From: Sulfitobacter undariae
GTDB taxonomy: Bacteria > Pseudomonadota > Alphaproteobacteria > Rhodobacterales > Rhodobacteraceae
Direction of reading: 5' to 3'
DNA: 64,000 nt
NCBI RefSeq assembly: GCF_014196805.1
Contig: NZ_JACIEI010000002.1
Location: forward strand, 186,001-250,000
The translations under genes and the position numbers were made by a program. The notes below the pieces were generated by a model. It saw only the letters and a program-made list of their open reading frames with translations. It was not told the DNA's origin and searched no databases. This document shows, in pieces, positions 43,236-51,935 of this stretch. Numbering within the stretch: the stretch's first letter is position 1; each line of letters begins with the position of its first letter.

Positions 43236-44582
43236 ATGAAACTTACTAAACTTATAGCACTTGCGTTTATCTTGGGGTCTGTGAGCGCTGGTGCGCTTTC
43301 GGCGCAAAGTTCGTTGGATCGTACGCCGGCTGAATTTCCGCCAAGCTCTTATAAAGGCAAGCAATACGTTGATAGCAAAGGCTGTGTATTCATTCGCGCA
43401 GGTATTGATGGCAATGTGTCGTGGATCGCGCGTGTTACGCGCAAACGCACTGGCGTGTGCGGTTTTCGCCCGACATTCGCGGGCAAAGTGACACCTGCGC
43501 CAGAACCTGTGCAGACTGCTGCTGTCGAACAGATCACCATTCCTGCCGCTGTGGCACCCAAGCCTAAACCGCGCCGTGTTGCTGCCGCAGCGCCACGGTC
43601 CAAACCCAAAGTTGTTCGGCAAGTTGCGCGGCGTTCCGCGCCGATTGTGGAAAAGACGGTTCAATATGCACCCCGTGAGATGCGCACGCTTCCGGTTGCA
43701 CCTCGTTCCAATTCTGCCTGCCCCAACGCATCGGCTGTAGGCAGCCAGTATCTGCGTCCGGGTAAATTTGCTGTCCGCTGTGGCCCGCAGGACGGTGCGA
43801 TTGTTGGGTCACGGATTTCCAGTGCGCCTGTGCCGCGTGCGACCACGGCACTTTATGGTCAACAACGGCAGGTTGCCGTTGCGCCTCAGCCCATTCGGGT
43901 TTCGCAAAATCGTCGTGTCGTGCCAAAGCATGTCGCTGTGAACCGTGTGAACACCAACAACGTGAAAGTGCCACGTGGATATAAATCGGTTTGGACAGAC
44001 GGCCGTTTGAACCCCAAACGCGCAGAGCAATCTCTGGCGGGGCACAAGTCGATGTCTATGGTTTGGACATCAACCGTGCCGCGGCGCTTGATCAATCAAG
44101 CAAACGGACGTGATGTGACGGCCTCTGTGCCGCTGGTCTATCCTTACACAGATTACGCCCAGCAGGTACGTGAGCTGGGTCAGGTCACAATTGTTCAGCG
44201 TAACGGCCAGACGCTCAAGAGAATTGTGCGCAGTGTCACAGGCGTTGTTGCGCCGGAACCGCGTCAGGCGCGTGTGAAAACAGTGCAACGCACAGCGACA
44301 TACTCCAGCCGTTCGACACCACAAGCGACAACAACGCGCGCCCAACCAAAGGCAGTTGCGGCAGACGGCTATGTGCAAGTGGGACGTTTCAGCACCGCAG
44401 AGCAGGCGCAGAACCTTGCAAAGCAAGTTCAGCGTATGGGCATTCCGGTACGTGTCGGAATTTATGACAGCAAAGGGCAGGCCAACCGTCTGGTGATTGC
44501 GGGTCCGTTCGGGGGCCAGAACGATATGAACCGCGCCCTCAGCCGTTTGCGCAGTGCAGGGCATAACGCCGTCGCGCGCTAA
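43236..44582 (+). CDS. Exported SPOR-domain protein
   Basis: 448 residues. N-terminal signal peptide (MKLTKLIALAFILGSVSAGA), a ~100-residue region with paired Cys, a long low-complexity Pro/Arg/Lys/Val linker, and a C-terminal SPOR domain (~370-448: GYVQVGRFSTAEQAQNLAKQ, LVIAGPFGGQNDMNRAL). SPOR domains bind denuded glycan strands of septal peptidoglycan, so it probably acts in the periplasm at division sites. ATG 43236 is used; a GTG four codons earlier is possible. Confidence 0.87.
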   Translation: MKLTKLIALAFILGSVSAGALSAQSSLDRTPAEFPPSSYKGKQYVDSKGCVFIRAGIDGNVSWIARVTRKRTGVCGFRPTFAGKVTPAPEPVQTAAVEQITIPAAVAPKPKPRRVAAAAPRSKPKVVRQVARRSAPIVEKTVQYAPREMRTLPVAPRSNSACPNASAVGSQYLRPGKFAVRCGPQDGAIVGSRISSAPVPRATTALYGQQRQVAVAPQPIRVSQNRRVVPKHVAVNRVNTNNVKVPRGYKSVWTDGRLNPKRAEQSLAGHKSMSMVWTSTVPRRLINQANGRDVTASVPLVYPYTDYAQQVRELGQVTIVQRNGQTLKRIVRSVTGVVAPEPRQARVKTVQRTATYSSRSTPQATTTRAQPKAVAADGYVQVGRFSTAEQAQNLAKQVQRMGIPVRVGIYDSKGQANRLVIAGPFGGQNDMNRALSRLRSAGHNAVAR

Positions 44583-44603
44583 ACCGGATTTATGCGATCT
44601 TTA

Positions 44604-44632
44604 TGGCCCGTCGGAGAGAGTCCGGCGGGCCA
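44604..44632 (+). terminator. Terminator after the SPOR gene
   Basis: TGGCCCG-T-CGGA pairs with TCCG-G-CGGGCCA around GAGAG, followed by TTCTCTT. Confidence 0.75.
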
Positions 44633-44722
44633 TTCTCTTGCCTTAGGGCGTTGAAACAAGAAGGCCGAGACCGCTTTGTGGGCTATTAGGAAGTGGAGGC
44701 AGACGCGGCGGCTGTCCTAGGA

Positions 44723-45736
44723 TTACCCCTCACACAGGCCTTGCAAGCGCAGCCATGTGCTGTCGTCGATCAGCGGCTCTGTTACACGGCCCTGCATCGG
44801 GTCACCTTCGATCAGGGCCAGCACGCTTTCGCCAGTGACGTCACGGGCGCGGGCATAAGGGGTTGCGCGGACCTCTGCGGCTTCAAACAGCGCGAGCAGA
44901 TTTGAGGTGTCAGGTTCAATGCGAGGGGCCGACATCAGGTGCTCGGCATAGGCGTCCAGCGACGCTGCGGATATATTACCCGTGGTGAGCAGCCGGAAGT
45001 TTTCCCACGGCCCGATAACATCCAAAAGCGCGGCAAGTGAATCCCGTTCCAGTTGCAGAGCCAGCTGGGTGAGGATGAACCCTGCGGCGACATCGGGTTC
45101 TTCCCAATCTTCAAAAACGGAGCGATCCAGCAAAATCACCCCGCCCGGCAGGTGAAGCGCGGGACGCCCCAGCGCGGGCACAACTGCCAGTTTCGGGGTC
45201 TCAAGCCGCGACCCGAGCTTGCGCAAGGCGCGCAAGCCAGCGGGGTCTTTGCACAAGAGGCCAGTGACCCGTTGCATACGCTCAATCAAGGCAACGCCAA
45301 TCGCCTCGCGTTTGACCTGAGGAACGACGCGTAGCGTGTTATCGCGCATTGCACCCGGAAGCCAGAATAGCAGCAGCGCGATGACTGCACCCACCGACAG
45401 GCCCATGCCCAGCCACCGGACCCTGCCGGGGTGTGGACGGTGTTTGGAAATAGCCGCGCGCAATGTCTCAATCGCTTCGATCATCTCCATGTGGTTGGAG
45501 GCCAGCTCAAGCGTTTCGCCGTCGTCACCATCGGGATAATAGATTGCGGGAATTTCACCGGGATTTGCGCGGGCGATAGCGGCAAGTGACCAATGGGTGA
45601 TGGGCTGATCGTTTTTGTCAGTGATGACCAATGTTGCATTCCCAACAGACACCAAAACTTCGCGCCGCTGCCCGTCAGGGGTAGGGCGCCACAGGCCTAG
45701 CGCCTCTAGGCGATCATATTTTGTAAGTGCGGTCAT
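44723..45736 (-). CDS. Membrane protein with a degenerate M48-peptidase-like domain
   Basis: 337 residues: a soluble N-terminal part, one membrane helix at ~107-127 (RWLGMGLSVGAVIALLLFWL), then a C-terminal domain. The latter shows LHLPGGVILLDRSVFEDW (195-211) and AAGFILTQLALQLERDS (217-233), which align with the M48 sequence LPGG...ELA.VL.HELGH...RHS, but TQLAL replaces HExxH and Asp replaces the following His. LDAYAEHLM further on resembles the third-ligand helix. If so it is a catalytically dead protease fold. Family otherwise unrecognised. Confidence 0.6.
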   Translation of the reverse strand: MTALTKYDRLEALGLWRPTPDGQRREVLVSVGNATLVITDKNDQPITHWSLAAIARANPGEIPAIYYPDGDDGETLELASNHMEMIEAIETLRAAISKHRPHPGRVRWLGMGLSVGAVIALLLFWLPGAMRDNTLRVVPQVKREAIGVALIERMQRVTGLLCKDPAGLRALRKLGSRLETPKLAVVPALGRPALHLPGGVILLDRSVFEDWEEPDVAAGFILTQLALQLERDSLAALLDVIGPWENFRLLTTGNISAASLDAYAEHLMSAPRIEPDTSNLLALFEAAEVRATPYARARDVTGESVLALIEGDPMQGRVTEPLIDDSTWLRLQGLCEG

Positions 45737-45845
45737 TGGATCAGTAGCCCAGCGTTATTATCGGGCTACATTAGCATTTGCGTGAGGCAGGGCAATGGCG
45801 AGGAGCCATTATGCACAAGCGATTTTCCTGCCCCGATCAGAGCAA

Positions 45846-47474
45846 CTAGAGCATTGCAGCCAGTTTGCGCAGTTCGAACTTCTGGATTTTGCCTGTTGAG
45901 GTTTTGGGCAGCTCTTGAAACACGACCTTCTTGGGGGCTTTGAAGCCTGCAAGCGTTTCGCGTGTGAAGGCGATCAGCGTCTCTTCGTCGACGATGGCCC
46001 CTTCTTTCAGCTCAACAAAGGCACAAGGCACTTCGCCCCATTTTTCGTCTGGTTTGGCAACCACAGCGGCAAGCATCACTGCATCATGGCCCATCAGGGT
46101 GCCTTCGATCTCCACGGATGAAATGTTCTCGCCGCCAGAAATGATGATGTCTTTGGCGCGGTCGGCAATCTGGATGTAGCCATCGGGATGTTGGATCGCC
46201 AGATCGCCTGAATGGAAATAGCCGCCTTTAAAGGCTTCGATCGTGGCTTCGGAGTTTTTGAAATAGCCTTTCATAACCGAATTGCCACGGATCATGATTT
46301 CGCCCTGAGTGGTCGCGTCGCGCGGTACTTCTTTCATTGCGTCATCCATGACGGTGATATGTTCCATCATGGGCATCGCCACACCCTGACGTGATTTTAC
46401 AGCGGCCAGAGCCTTTTTATCCAGATCAGCCCAATCCGCTTCGCGCCAGATACATTCGGTGACATGGCCATAGGTTTCGGTCAGCCCATAAACATGGGTG
46501 ACGTTAAACCCCAATGCCTCGATCTTGCCCAGCGTTGCGGGGGCAGGGGGCGCGCCTGCGGTAAAGACCTCGACCAGATGCGTAAAGTCGCGGCGCTCGT
46601 GCTCGGCGGCGTTTACCAACATATTCAGGACAATAGGTGCGCCGCCAAAATGAGTCACTTTCTCGTCTGCAATCGCGTTAAAGATGGTAGGAGCGGTGAT
46701 GTCACGGGCGCAGACCAGCGTGCCGCCGATCAGCGGCATCATCCATGTATGGTTCCAGCCGTTGCAGTGAAACAGGGGCACAATTTGCATGAACACCGGA
46801 TGCAGCACCATGCGCCAACTGATCACAGTGCCCATCGTCATCAGATAGGCCCCACGGTGGTGATAGACCACGCCTTTGGGCCGCCCTGTTGTGCCTGACG
46901 TATAGTTGAGCGCGAGGCTCTCCCACTCATCTTGTGGCATGTGCCATGTGAAACCTGTGTCGCCGTCTGCAAGCACCTCTTCATAAATGCGGTGGCGGCC
47001 AGTGGCGGGGAATCCTGCGGCTGCGTCGGGAACTTCGATGATCTGGGGAGGCGTATCGTTGAGGCGGGCAATGGCGGCCTCAACCACGTCAATGAACTGC
47101 GTATCAACCAGTACCACAACAGCACCGCCATGATCGAAAATATAGCTTATGGTGTCTACGTCCAGCCGTGTGTTGATCGTGTTCAACACGGCGCCACAAG
47201 CAGGCACACCAAAATGCGCTTCGGCTTGTGCGGGGATGTTCGGCAGTAGGGTTGCCACGACATCGCCAGAATGTACCCCCATTTTTACAAGCGCAGAGGC
47301 TAATTGCGTGCAGCGCGCATAATATTGCGCATAGGTGACACGGTGGTTGCCATAGATGACAGCGGGGTGGTTGGCAAAGACATCAGCCGCCCGAACCAGA
47401 TGTGACAAGGGGCTGAGGGCGACATAATTGGCTGCGCATTTTTCAAGCCCACTCTCATCATTCATCCAGCCCAT
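45846..47474 (-). CDS. AMP-forming acyl-CoA synthetase
   Basis: 542 residues; activates a carboxylic acid to its CoA thioester. ATP/AMP motifs: LNYTSGTTGRPKGVVYHHRG, HVYGLTETYGHVTE, hinge DRAKDIIISGGENISSVEIE and the Lys segment LPKTSTGKIQKFELRK. The N-terminus (AANYVALSPLSHLVRAADVF) places it in the AAE-like medium/long-chain group rather than in PrpE or benzoate ligases. Substrate not predictable; it may feed the beta-oxidation operon nearby. Divergent from the EamA-sulfotransferase pair. Confidence 0.88.
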   Translation of the reverse strand: MGWMNDESGLEKCAANYVALSPLSHLVRAADVFANHPAVIYGNHRVTYAQYYARCTQLASALVKMGVHSGDVVATLLPNIPAQAEAHFGVPACGAVLNTINTRLDVDTISYIFDHGGAVVVLVDTQFIDVVEAAIARLNDTPPQIIEVPDAAAGFPATGRHRIYEEVLADGDTGFTWHMPQDEWESLALNYTSGTTGRPKGVVYHHRGAYLMTMGTVISWRMVLHPVFMQIVPLFHCNGWNHTWMMPLIGGTLVCARDITAPTIFNAIADEKVTHFGGAPIVLNMLVNAAEHERRDFTHLVEVFTAGAPPAPATLGKIEALGFNVTHVYGLTETYGHVTECIWREADWADLDKKALAAVKSRQGVAMPMMEHITVMDDAMKEVPRDATTQGEIMIRGNSVMKGYFKNSEATIEAFKGGYFHSGDLAIQHPDGYIQIADRAKDIIISGGENISSVEIEGTLMGHDAVMLAAVVAKPDEKWGEVPCAFVELKEGAIVDEETLIAFTRETLAGFKAPKKVVFQELPKTSTGKIQKFELRKLAAML

Positions 47475-47577
47475 ATGTACGACTCCCTATAAGAACATTG
47501 TTTAAACGTCACAGCACGATATGCAGGGGGTAGAAATATGCAATCACGATGTTTGCTAAACAGAAGGGTGCACAGTC

Positions 47578-48534
47578 ATGGGTAATGCTGAGCTACGGTC
47601 CGGAGCGGCTGCTTTGTCGATTTTGGGTGGCATGTTTGTCTTGGGGATCACGGACAATTTTGTCCCTTACATCTCGGAAACAGGTTCGCTTTGGCAATTC
47701 CATATGGTTCGGGGGATCATGGCGGTTGTGCTGTTGGCGCTGCTGGCTGCGGTCGGCGTGGGGGTGATCCGGCCTGTCAGTTGGCGTGCCGTGCTGGGGC
47801 GCAGCATTTTTCCCGCGACAGCCATGCTGATCTATTTTGGTTGTATGTCTGTTTTGCCAATCGGGGTCGTGATTGCAGGGCTTTTTACATCCCCCTTGTT
47901 TGTTTTGCTCATCTCGGTTGTGTTTCAGGGCACGCGGGTAGGGGCCGTGCGTGTTGGTGCAGCGCTATTGGGGTTTGTCGGGGCATTGATGGTGATCCAG
48001 CCTGACCCGACGGCGCCCGACCTGATTGTGTTCTTACCAATCGTTGCGGGCTTTCTGTACGCGATTGGCGCGGTTGTCACATGGCAATGGTGTGCGAAAG
48101 AAGGGGCAATCGCCCTCTCGGCGGGGTTCTTTGGTATGTTGGCGGTGTTTGGGGCAATTGGGTTGATCATTCTTCCCGCTGGCGGACCCGAAGGGTTTGC
48201 AGGTTTCGTGCAAAGAGGCTGGGTGCCGATGACAGGGGCAATGTGGTTTTGGATCGCGGTGCAGGCGGTAGGGTCCATCATCGGGATCGGCCTGATCTTT
48301 CGCGGATATCTGCTGGGCGAAGCAGGTTATGTGGCCGTGTTTGAATATTCGCTTTTGGTCTTTGCCAGTTTTTGGGCTTGGGTCTTATGGGACCAGACGG
48401 TTGGCCCGCTGGCGTTGGCAGGGATGGCTTTGATCATTGCTGCGGGGGCCGTGATTGCACTGCGCACAGAAAAGGCGCTGCCTGTGCGTGCGGTCAAAAT
48501 TCCTGACGATGAAACTGGCGAGGTATGGCGATGA
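47578..48534 (+). CDS. EamA/DMT-superfamily transporter
   Basis: 318 residues with about ten membrane helices in two EamA repeats (GMFVLGITDNFVPYISETGS in the first; the second ends IIAAGAVIALRTEK). It is followed by a hydrophilic tail of ~20 residues. Its stop overlaps the sulfotransferase start by ATGA, so both are made together. Export of a small metabolite is likely; the link to a sulfated product is inference. Confidence 0.83.
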   Translation: MGNAELRSGAAALSILGGMFVLGITDNFVPYISETGSLWQFHMVRGIMAVVLLALLAAVGVGVIRPVSWRAVLGRSIFPATAMLIYFGCMSVLPIGVVIAGLFTSPLFVLLISVVFQGTRVGAVRVGAALLGFVGALMVIQPDPTAPDLIVFLPIVAGFLYAIGAVVTWQWCAKEGAIALSAGFFGMLAVFGAIGLIILPAGGPEGFAGFVQRGWVPMTGAMWFWIAVQAVGSIIGIGLIFRGYLLGEAGYVAVFEYSLLVFASFWAWVLWDQTVGPLALAGMALIIAAGAVIALRTEKALPVRAVKIPDDETGEVWR

Positions 48535-49190
48535 TCCTCTCACGCGGGCGTAAATACCTGTTCATCCATGCGCCCAAAACAGGCGGAACATCCATGGCGC
48601 TGGCGCTAGAGGCGCGGGCGATGAAGGATGACATCATGCTGGGCGATACGCCCAAGGCGCTCAAGCGGCGCAAGAAGCTGGCCGCTGTGCAGGCCGCGGG
48701 GCGGTTGTGGAAACACGCAACATTGGCGGATCTGGACGGGGTGGTGCAGGCGGATGAATTGGCGGATTTGTTCATCTTTACCATGGTGCGCAACCCGTGG
48801 GATCGCATGGTTAGCTATTATCACTGGCTGCAAGTCCAGCAGTTTGATCATTTGGCCGTGACGCTGGCCAAGCAGCGTGATTTTGCGTCCTTTGTGGCGG
48901 AGCCTGCAATTACAGTGAGTTTTTCCAGAGCGACAGCAGCCTCTTATGTGACGGATCGGCAAGGGCGTTTGCGCGCTGATCTCTTCATTCGTTTAGAGCA
49001 TTTGGCCCAAGATATCGCGCCTTTGCAGGACCATCTGGGGTTTGAGTTAGACATACCGCATGTAAACACCAGCACGCGGCAGGCGGATTATCGCGGCGCT
49101 TATACAGATGAAACCCGCGCGTTGGTTGCACAGATATGCGCGGATGACATTGCCCGTTTCGGGTATAAATTTGACGATAACCAGCGGTGA
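48531..49190 (+). CDS. PAPS-dependent sulfotransferase (family 2)
   Basis: 219 residues. The 5'-phosphosulfate loop HAPKTGGTS at 13-21 and the 3'-phosphate motif RNPWDRMVS at 87-95 identify a PAPS-binding sulfotransferase, which sulfates carbohydrates or other acceptors. ATG 48531 is favoured over 48525 because GAGG then has 7-base spacing and the gene overlaps the EamA stop by four bases. PAPS would come from the Sat/APS kinase encoded at 8.6-10.7 kb. Confidence 0.88.
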   Translation: MILSRGRKYLFIHAPKTGGTSMALALEARAMKDDIMLGDTPKALKRRKKLAAVQAAGRLWKHATLADLDGVVQADELADLFIFTMVRNPWDRMVSYYHWLQVQQFDHLAVTLAKQRDFASFVAEPAITVSFSRATAASYVTDRQGRLRADLFIRLEHLAQDIAPLQDHLGFELDIPHVNTSTRQADYRGAYTDETRALVAQICADDIARFGYKFDDNQR

Positions 49191-49207
49191 CCACCGAGCT
49201 ATAAAAA

Positions 49208-49228
49208 AGGGGCGCATGATGCGCCCCT
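49208..49228. terminator. Terminator between sulfotransferase and beta-oxidation operon
   Basis: AGGGGCGC pairs with GCGCCCCT around ATGAT, with A-run before and T/C-rich run after. It ends both convergent transcripts. Confidence 0.85.
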
Positions 49229-49250
49229 CTCTCTTTCTATGCGCTTTAAC

Positions 49251-51455
49251 CTAGGCAGCGGCTGCATCCTTGGGGCCAAAGCGGCCATAGAAGGATTGGT
49301 TTTTGTCAGCCATTTCCCGCAGCAGATCAGGGCATTTGAAGCGTTCGCCAAATTGTGCTTCGAGCTGGTCACAGCGTTCGGCGGCGTAGGGGGTGCCGAT
49401 CATATCCAGCCATGACAGCGGCCCACCGGACCAAGGCGCAAAGCCCCAGCCAAGGATCGCACCTACGTCACCTTCGCGGATGTCCATCAACACGCCTTCT
49501 TCCAGTGCACGCACGGCTTCCAGCACCTGAACAAACATCAAACGGTCTTGCACGTCTTGCAATTCGGGTTGGACCTCGGCCAGCGGGTATTTATCCTGCA
49601 TGCCTTTCCAATATCCCAGACGTTTGCCCTTTTCGTCATAGTCGAAATAGCCCGCTTTGGATTTACGGCCCAAACGGCCTTTTTCTTCGAGCCAGACGAT
49701 CAGCTCATCCGCCTCGGAGGCGGGATAGGCATTGCCCATCGCCGCTTTGGTGGCGCGCATGATTTTGGTGGCCAGATCAACAGAAGTCTCGTCACCCAAC
49801 TGCACAGGACCCACAGGGAAGCCAAGCATTTGCGCGGCTTGGTCGATGAACCAAGGGGCGACGCCTTCGGTGATCATGCGGTTTGCTTCATTTCCGTAAG
49901 GGATGATGCAGCGGTTGGCATAGAAGAACCGCGCATCGTTAACCACAATCGGGGTTTTACGGATTTGACGCACATAATCGAGGGCCTTTGCCACCGCACG
50001 GTCGCCTGTTTCCTTGCCTTTGATGATCTCCACCAGCGCCATCCGCTCAACAGGGCTGAAGAAGTGGATGCCGATGAACTGGTCGGCACGGCAAGACGCT
50101 TTGGCCAATTCGCTGATCGGCAAGGTGGAGGTGTTGGAGGCATAAATGCAATCCTCGGGGATCACGGCCTCGACCTTTTTGGTCATCTCGGCTTTCACCG
50201 CAGGGTCTTCAAACACAGCTTCGATGATCAGGTCACAGCCTTTGAGGGCGTCCAGATCAGCCGTGGCAGTGATCAGCGACAGCAGTGCCTCTTTCTTTTC
50301 TACCGTGGCCTTTTTACGCGCAATACCCTTGTCCATGTAGCTTTCGGAATAGGCTTTGCCCTTGTCGGCGGCGGCTTGGTCGCGGTCGATCAGGACCACT
50401 TCGATACCTGCCTGCGCCGAGACCAATGCGATACCCGCACCCATCATGCCAGCACCCAAAACGCCCAGTTTTTTGACGCGCTGATCGGCGATGCCTTCGG
50501 GGCGCACAGCGCCTTTTTCCAAGGCTTCTTTGTTCAGGAACAAAGAGCGGATCATGGCAGAGGATGTGGGGTTTAGCAGAACTGAGGTAAACCAGCGTGC
50601 TTCGATCTTTAGGGCCGTGTCGAAAGGCACAAGCGCGCCTTCATATACGGCTGACAGCAGGGCTTTGGCGGCGGGATAGACGCCTTTGGTCTTACCGTTC
50701 ACCATGGCGGATGCGCCCACAAAGGTCATGAAACCCGCAGGGTGGTACGGCGCGCCGCCGGGCATTTTATAGCCTTTGGCATCCCAAGGTTTCAGGATAT
50801 CGGCATCTGTTGCCGACAAAACCCAAGCACGCGCATCGGCCATTGGATCGTCGCTGACTTCATTGATGATGCCCGCTTTTTTGGCGGCGTCAGGTGACAA
50901 CATTTTGCCTTCCAACAGCAGCGGCGAAGCGGCCATTGCGCCCAGCATCCGCACAAGGCGTGTGGTGCCGCCAGCACCCGGGAAAATACCCACCTGAATT
51001 TCAGGCAAGCCGATCCGCGCCTTGGGGTTGTTGGCAACAAAAACACGGTGGGTGGCCAGCGGCAATTCCAGCCCGATGCCCGCCGCAGTGCCCGGCAAAA
51101 CCGAGGCGATAGGTTTGCCGCCTTTGTTGGTTTTCTTATCCATGCCTGCGCGTTCGATCTTGCGCAGCAGATGGTGCATTTTCATGGTGCCTTCAAACAG
51201 GCCCTTGGCCGGATCATCGCCTGCGTCTTCGCGCATTTTTGCCAACAGGTTCAGGTCCATCCCGCCTGCAAAAGACCCTGCTTTGCCAGAGGTGATCACG
51301 ATACCTTTGACGGCGTCATCGGCAAGGGCAGCGTCAATGCAGGCATCCAGTTCGGACAGCCCGTCGATGGACATCACGTTCATGGATTTGTCTGCGACGT
51401 CCCAAGTGATTGTTGCAACGCCTTCGGCGTCAGTGTTCATTGTAAAATCGGTCAT
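49251..51455 (-). CDS. FadB/FadJ-type multifunctional enoyl-CoA hydratase / 3-hydroxyacyl-CoA dehydrogenase
   Basis: 734 residues carrying two middle steps of beta-oxidation. N-terminal crotonase domain: GTAAGIGLELPLATHRV and PEIQVGIFPGAGGTTRL with Glu130 and Glu152 as likely catalytic pair. Rossmann loop LGVLGAGMMGAGIALVSAQA from 330, then SNTSTLPIS and GIHFFSPVERM (dehydrogenase). Start MTDFTMNTDAEG overlaps the preceding stop (ATGA); the 49-codon longer frame is rejected. Last gene of the MerR-led operon. Confidence 0.95.
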   Translation of the reverse strand: MTDFTMNTDAEGVATITWDVADKSMNVMSIDGLSELDACIDAALADDAVKGIVITSGKAGSFAGGMDLNLLAKMREDAGDDPAKGLFEGTMKMHHLLRKIERAGMDKKTNKGGKPIASVLPGTAAGIGLELPLATHRVFVANNPKARIGLPEIQVGIFPGAGGTTRLVRMLGAMAASPLLLEGKMLSPDAAKKAGIINEVSDDPMADARAWVLSATDADILKPWDAKGYKMPGGAPYHPAGFMTFVGASAMVNGKTKGVYPAAKALLSAVYEGALVPFDTALKIEARWFTSVLLNPTSSAMIRSLFLNKEALEKGAVRPEGIADQRVKKLGVLGAGMMGAGIALVSAQAGIEVVLIDRDQAAADKGKAYSESYMDKGIARKKATVEKKEALLSLITATADLDALKGCDLIIEAVFEDPAVKAEMTKKVEAVIPEDCIYASNTSTLPISELAKASCRADQFIGIHFFSPVERMALVEIIKGKETGDRAVAKALDYVRQIRKTPIVVNDARFFYANRCIIPYGNEANRMITEGVAPWFIDQAAQMLGFPVGPVQLGDETSVDLATKIMRATKAAMGNAYPASEADELIVWLEEKGRLGRKSKAGYFDYDEKGKRLGYWKGMQDKYPLAEVQPELQDVQDRLMFVQVLEAVRALEEGVLMDIREGDVGAILGWGFAPWSGGPLSWLDMIGTPYAAERCDQLEAQFGERFKCPDLLREMADKNQSFYGRFGPKDAAAA

Positions 51456-51931
51456 TTTGTATTCCTGATTTCTGTTTGTTCTTCTGATGGCTTTAGAGGC
51501 TTTGATGTAAGCGCGTAGCCAACAGTTGTATTGGCATCGACCGCATACTGACTGTTTATAACTTGCCAGTGCCCGTCGATGAATTCGAGGATTGAGTAAC
51601 ACGGAAAACTGTCGCCTAAGCGCTGATTGCCAGACATCACATGGGTGATGTGCGTGGCCTCGATGCGCGTAGGGGTCCGATATTCGGAGACTTCGATAAT
51701 ACGGACCAGTTCGGTAACACGGTTGAGGGTGTAATACTCGACCAGCTTACCAAACATGGCACGCATTTCTTCGCGTGTATTTATCGTTGCCTTATCTTCC
51801 GAGGAAGAGATGAAATGGGGGATGCGAAAACAAGGCTCAAAGGAATCGAAATCATTAGAGAGCAAGGCTTTGCCCGTGATCTCCAAAATCTCCTCCGAGA
51901 TTTCCTTTGCTGTTTTTACGTGATCCCCCAT
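51452..51931 (-). CDS. NTF2/SnoaL-like small protein
   Basis: 159 residues with an NTF2-like pattern: N-terminal helix (AKEISEEILEITGKALLSND), FRIPHFISSSED, and TPTRIEATHITHVMSGNQR to FIDGHWQVINSQYAV in sheet-like blocks. No catalytic residues can be assigned. It starts four bases after the thiolase stop and overlaps the FadB start by four, so it is embedded in the operon. Function unknown; perhaps a dehydratase or stabiliser of the complex. Confidence 0.75.
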   Translation of the reverse strand: MGDHVKTAKEISEEILEITGKALLSNDFDSFEPCFRIPHFISSSEDKATINTREEMRAMFGKLVEYYTLNRVTELVRIIEVSEYRTPTRIEATHITHVMSGNQRLGDSFPCYSILEFIDGHWQVINSQYAVDANTTVGYALTSKPLKPSEEQTEIRNTK

Positions 51932-51935
51932 CGTC

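Noticed and set aside
45846..47474. Assigning this ligase and the 54965-56746 dehydrogenase as dmdB and dmdC of DMSP degradation
   Set aside because: The ligase N-terminus fits AAE-like synthetases, the genes are not adjacent, and no dmdD or dmdA is present; substrate left open.
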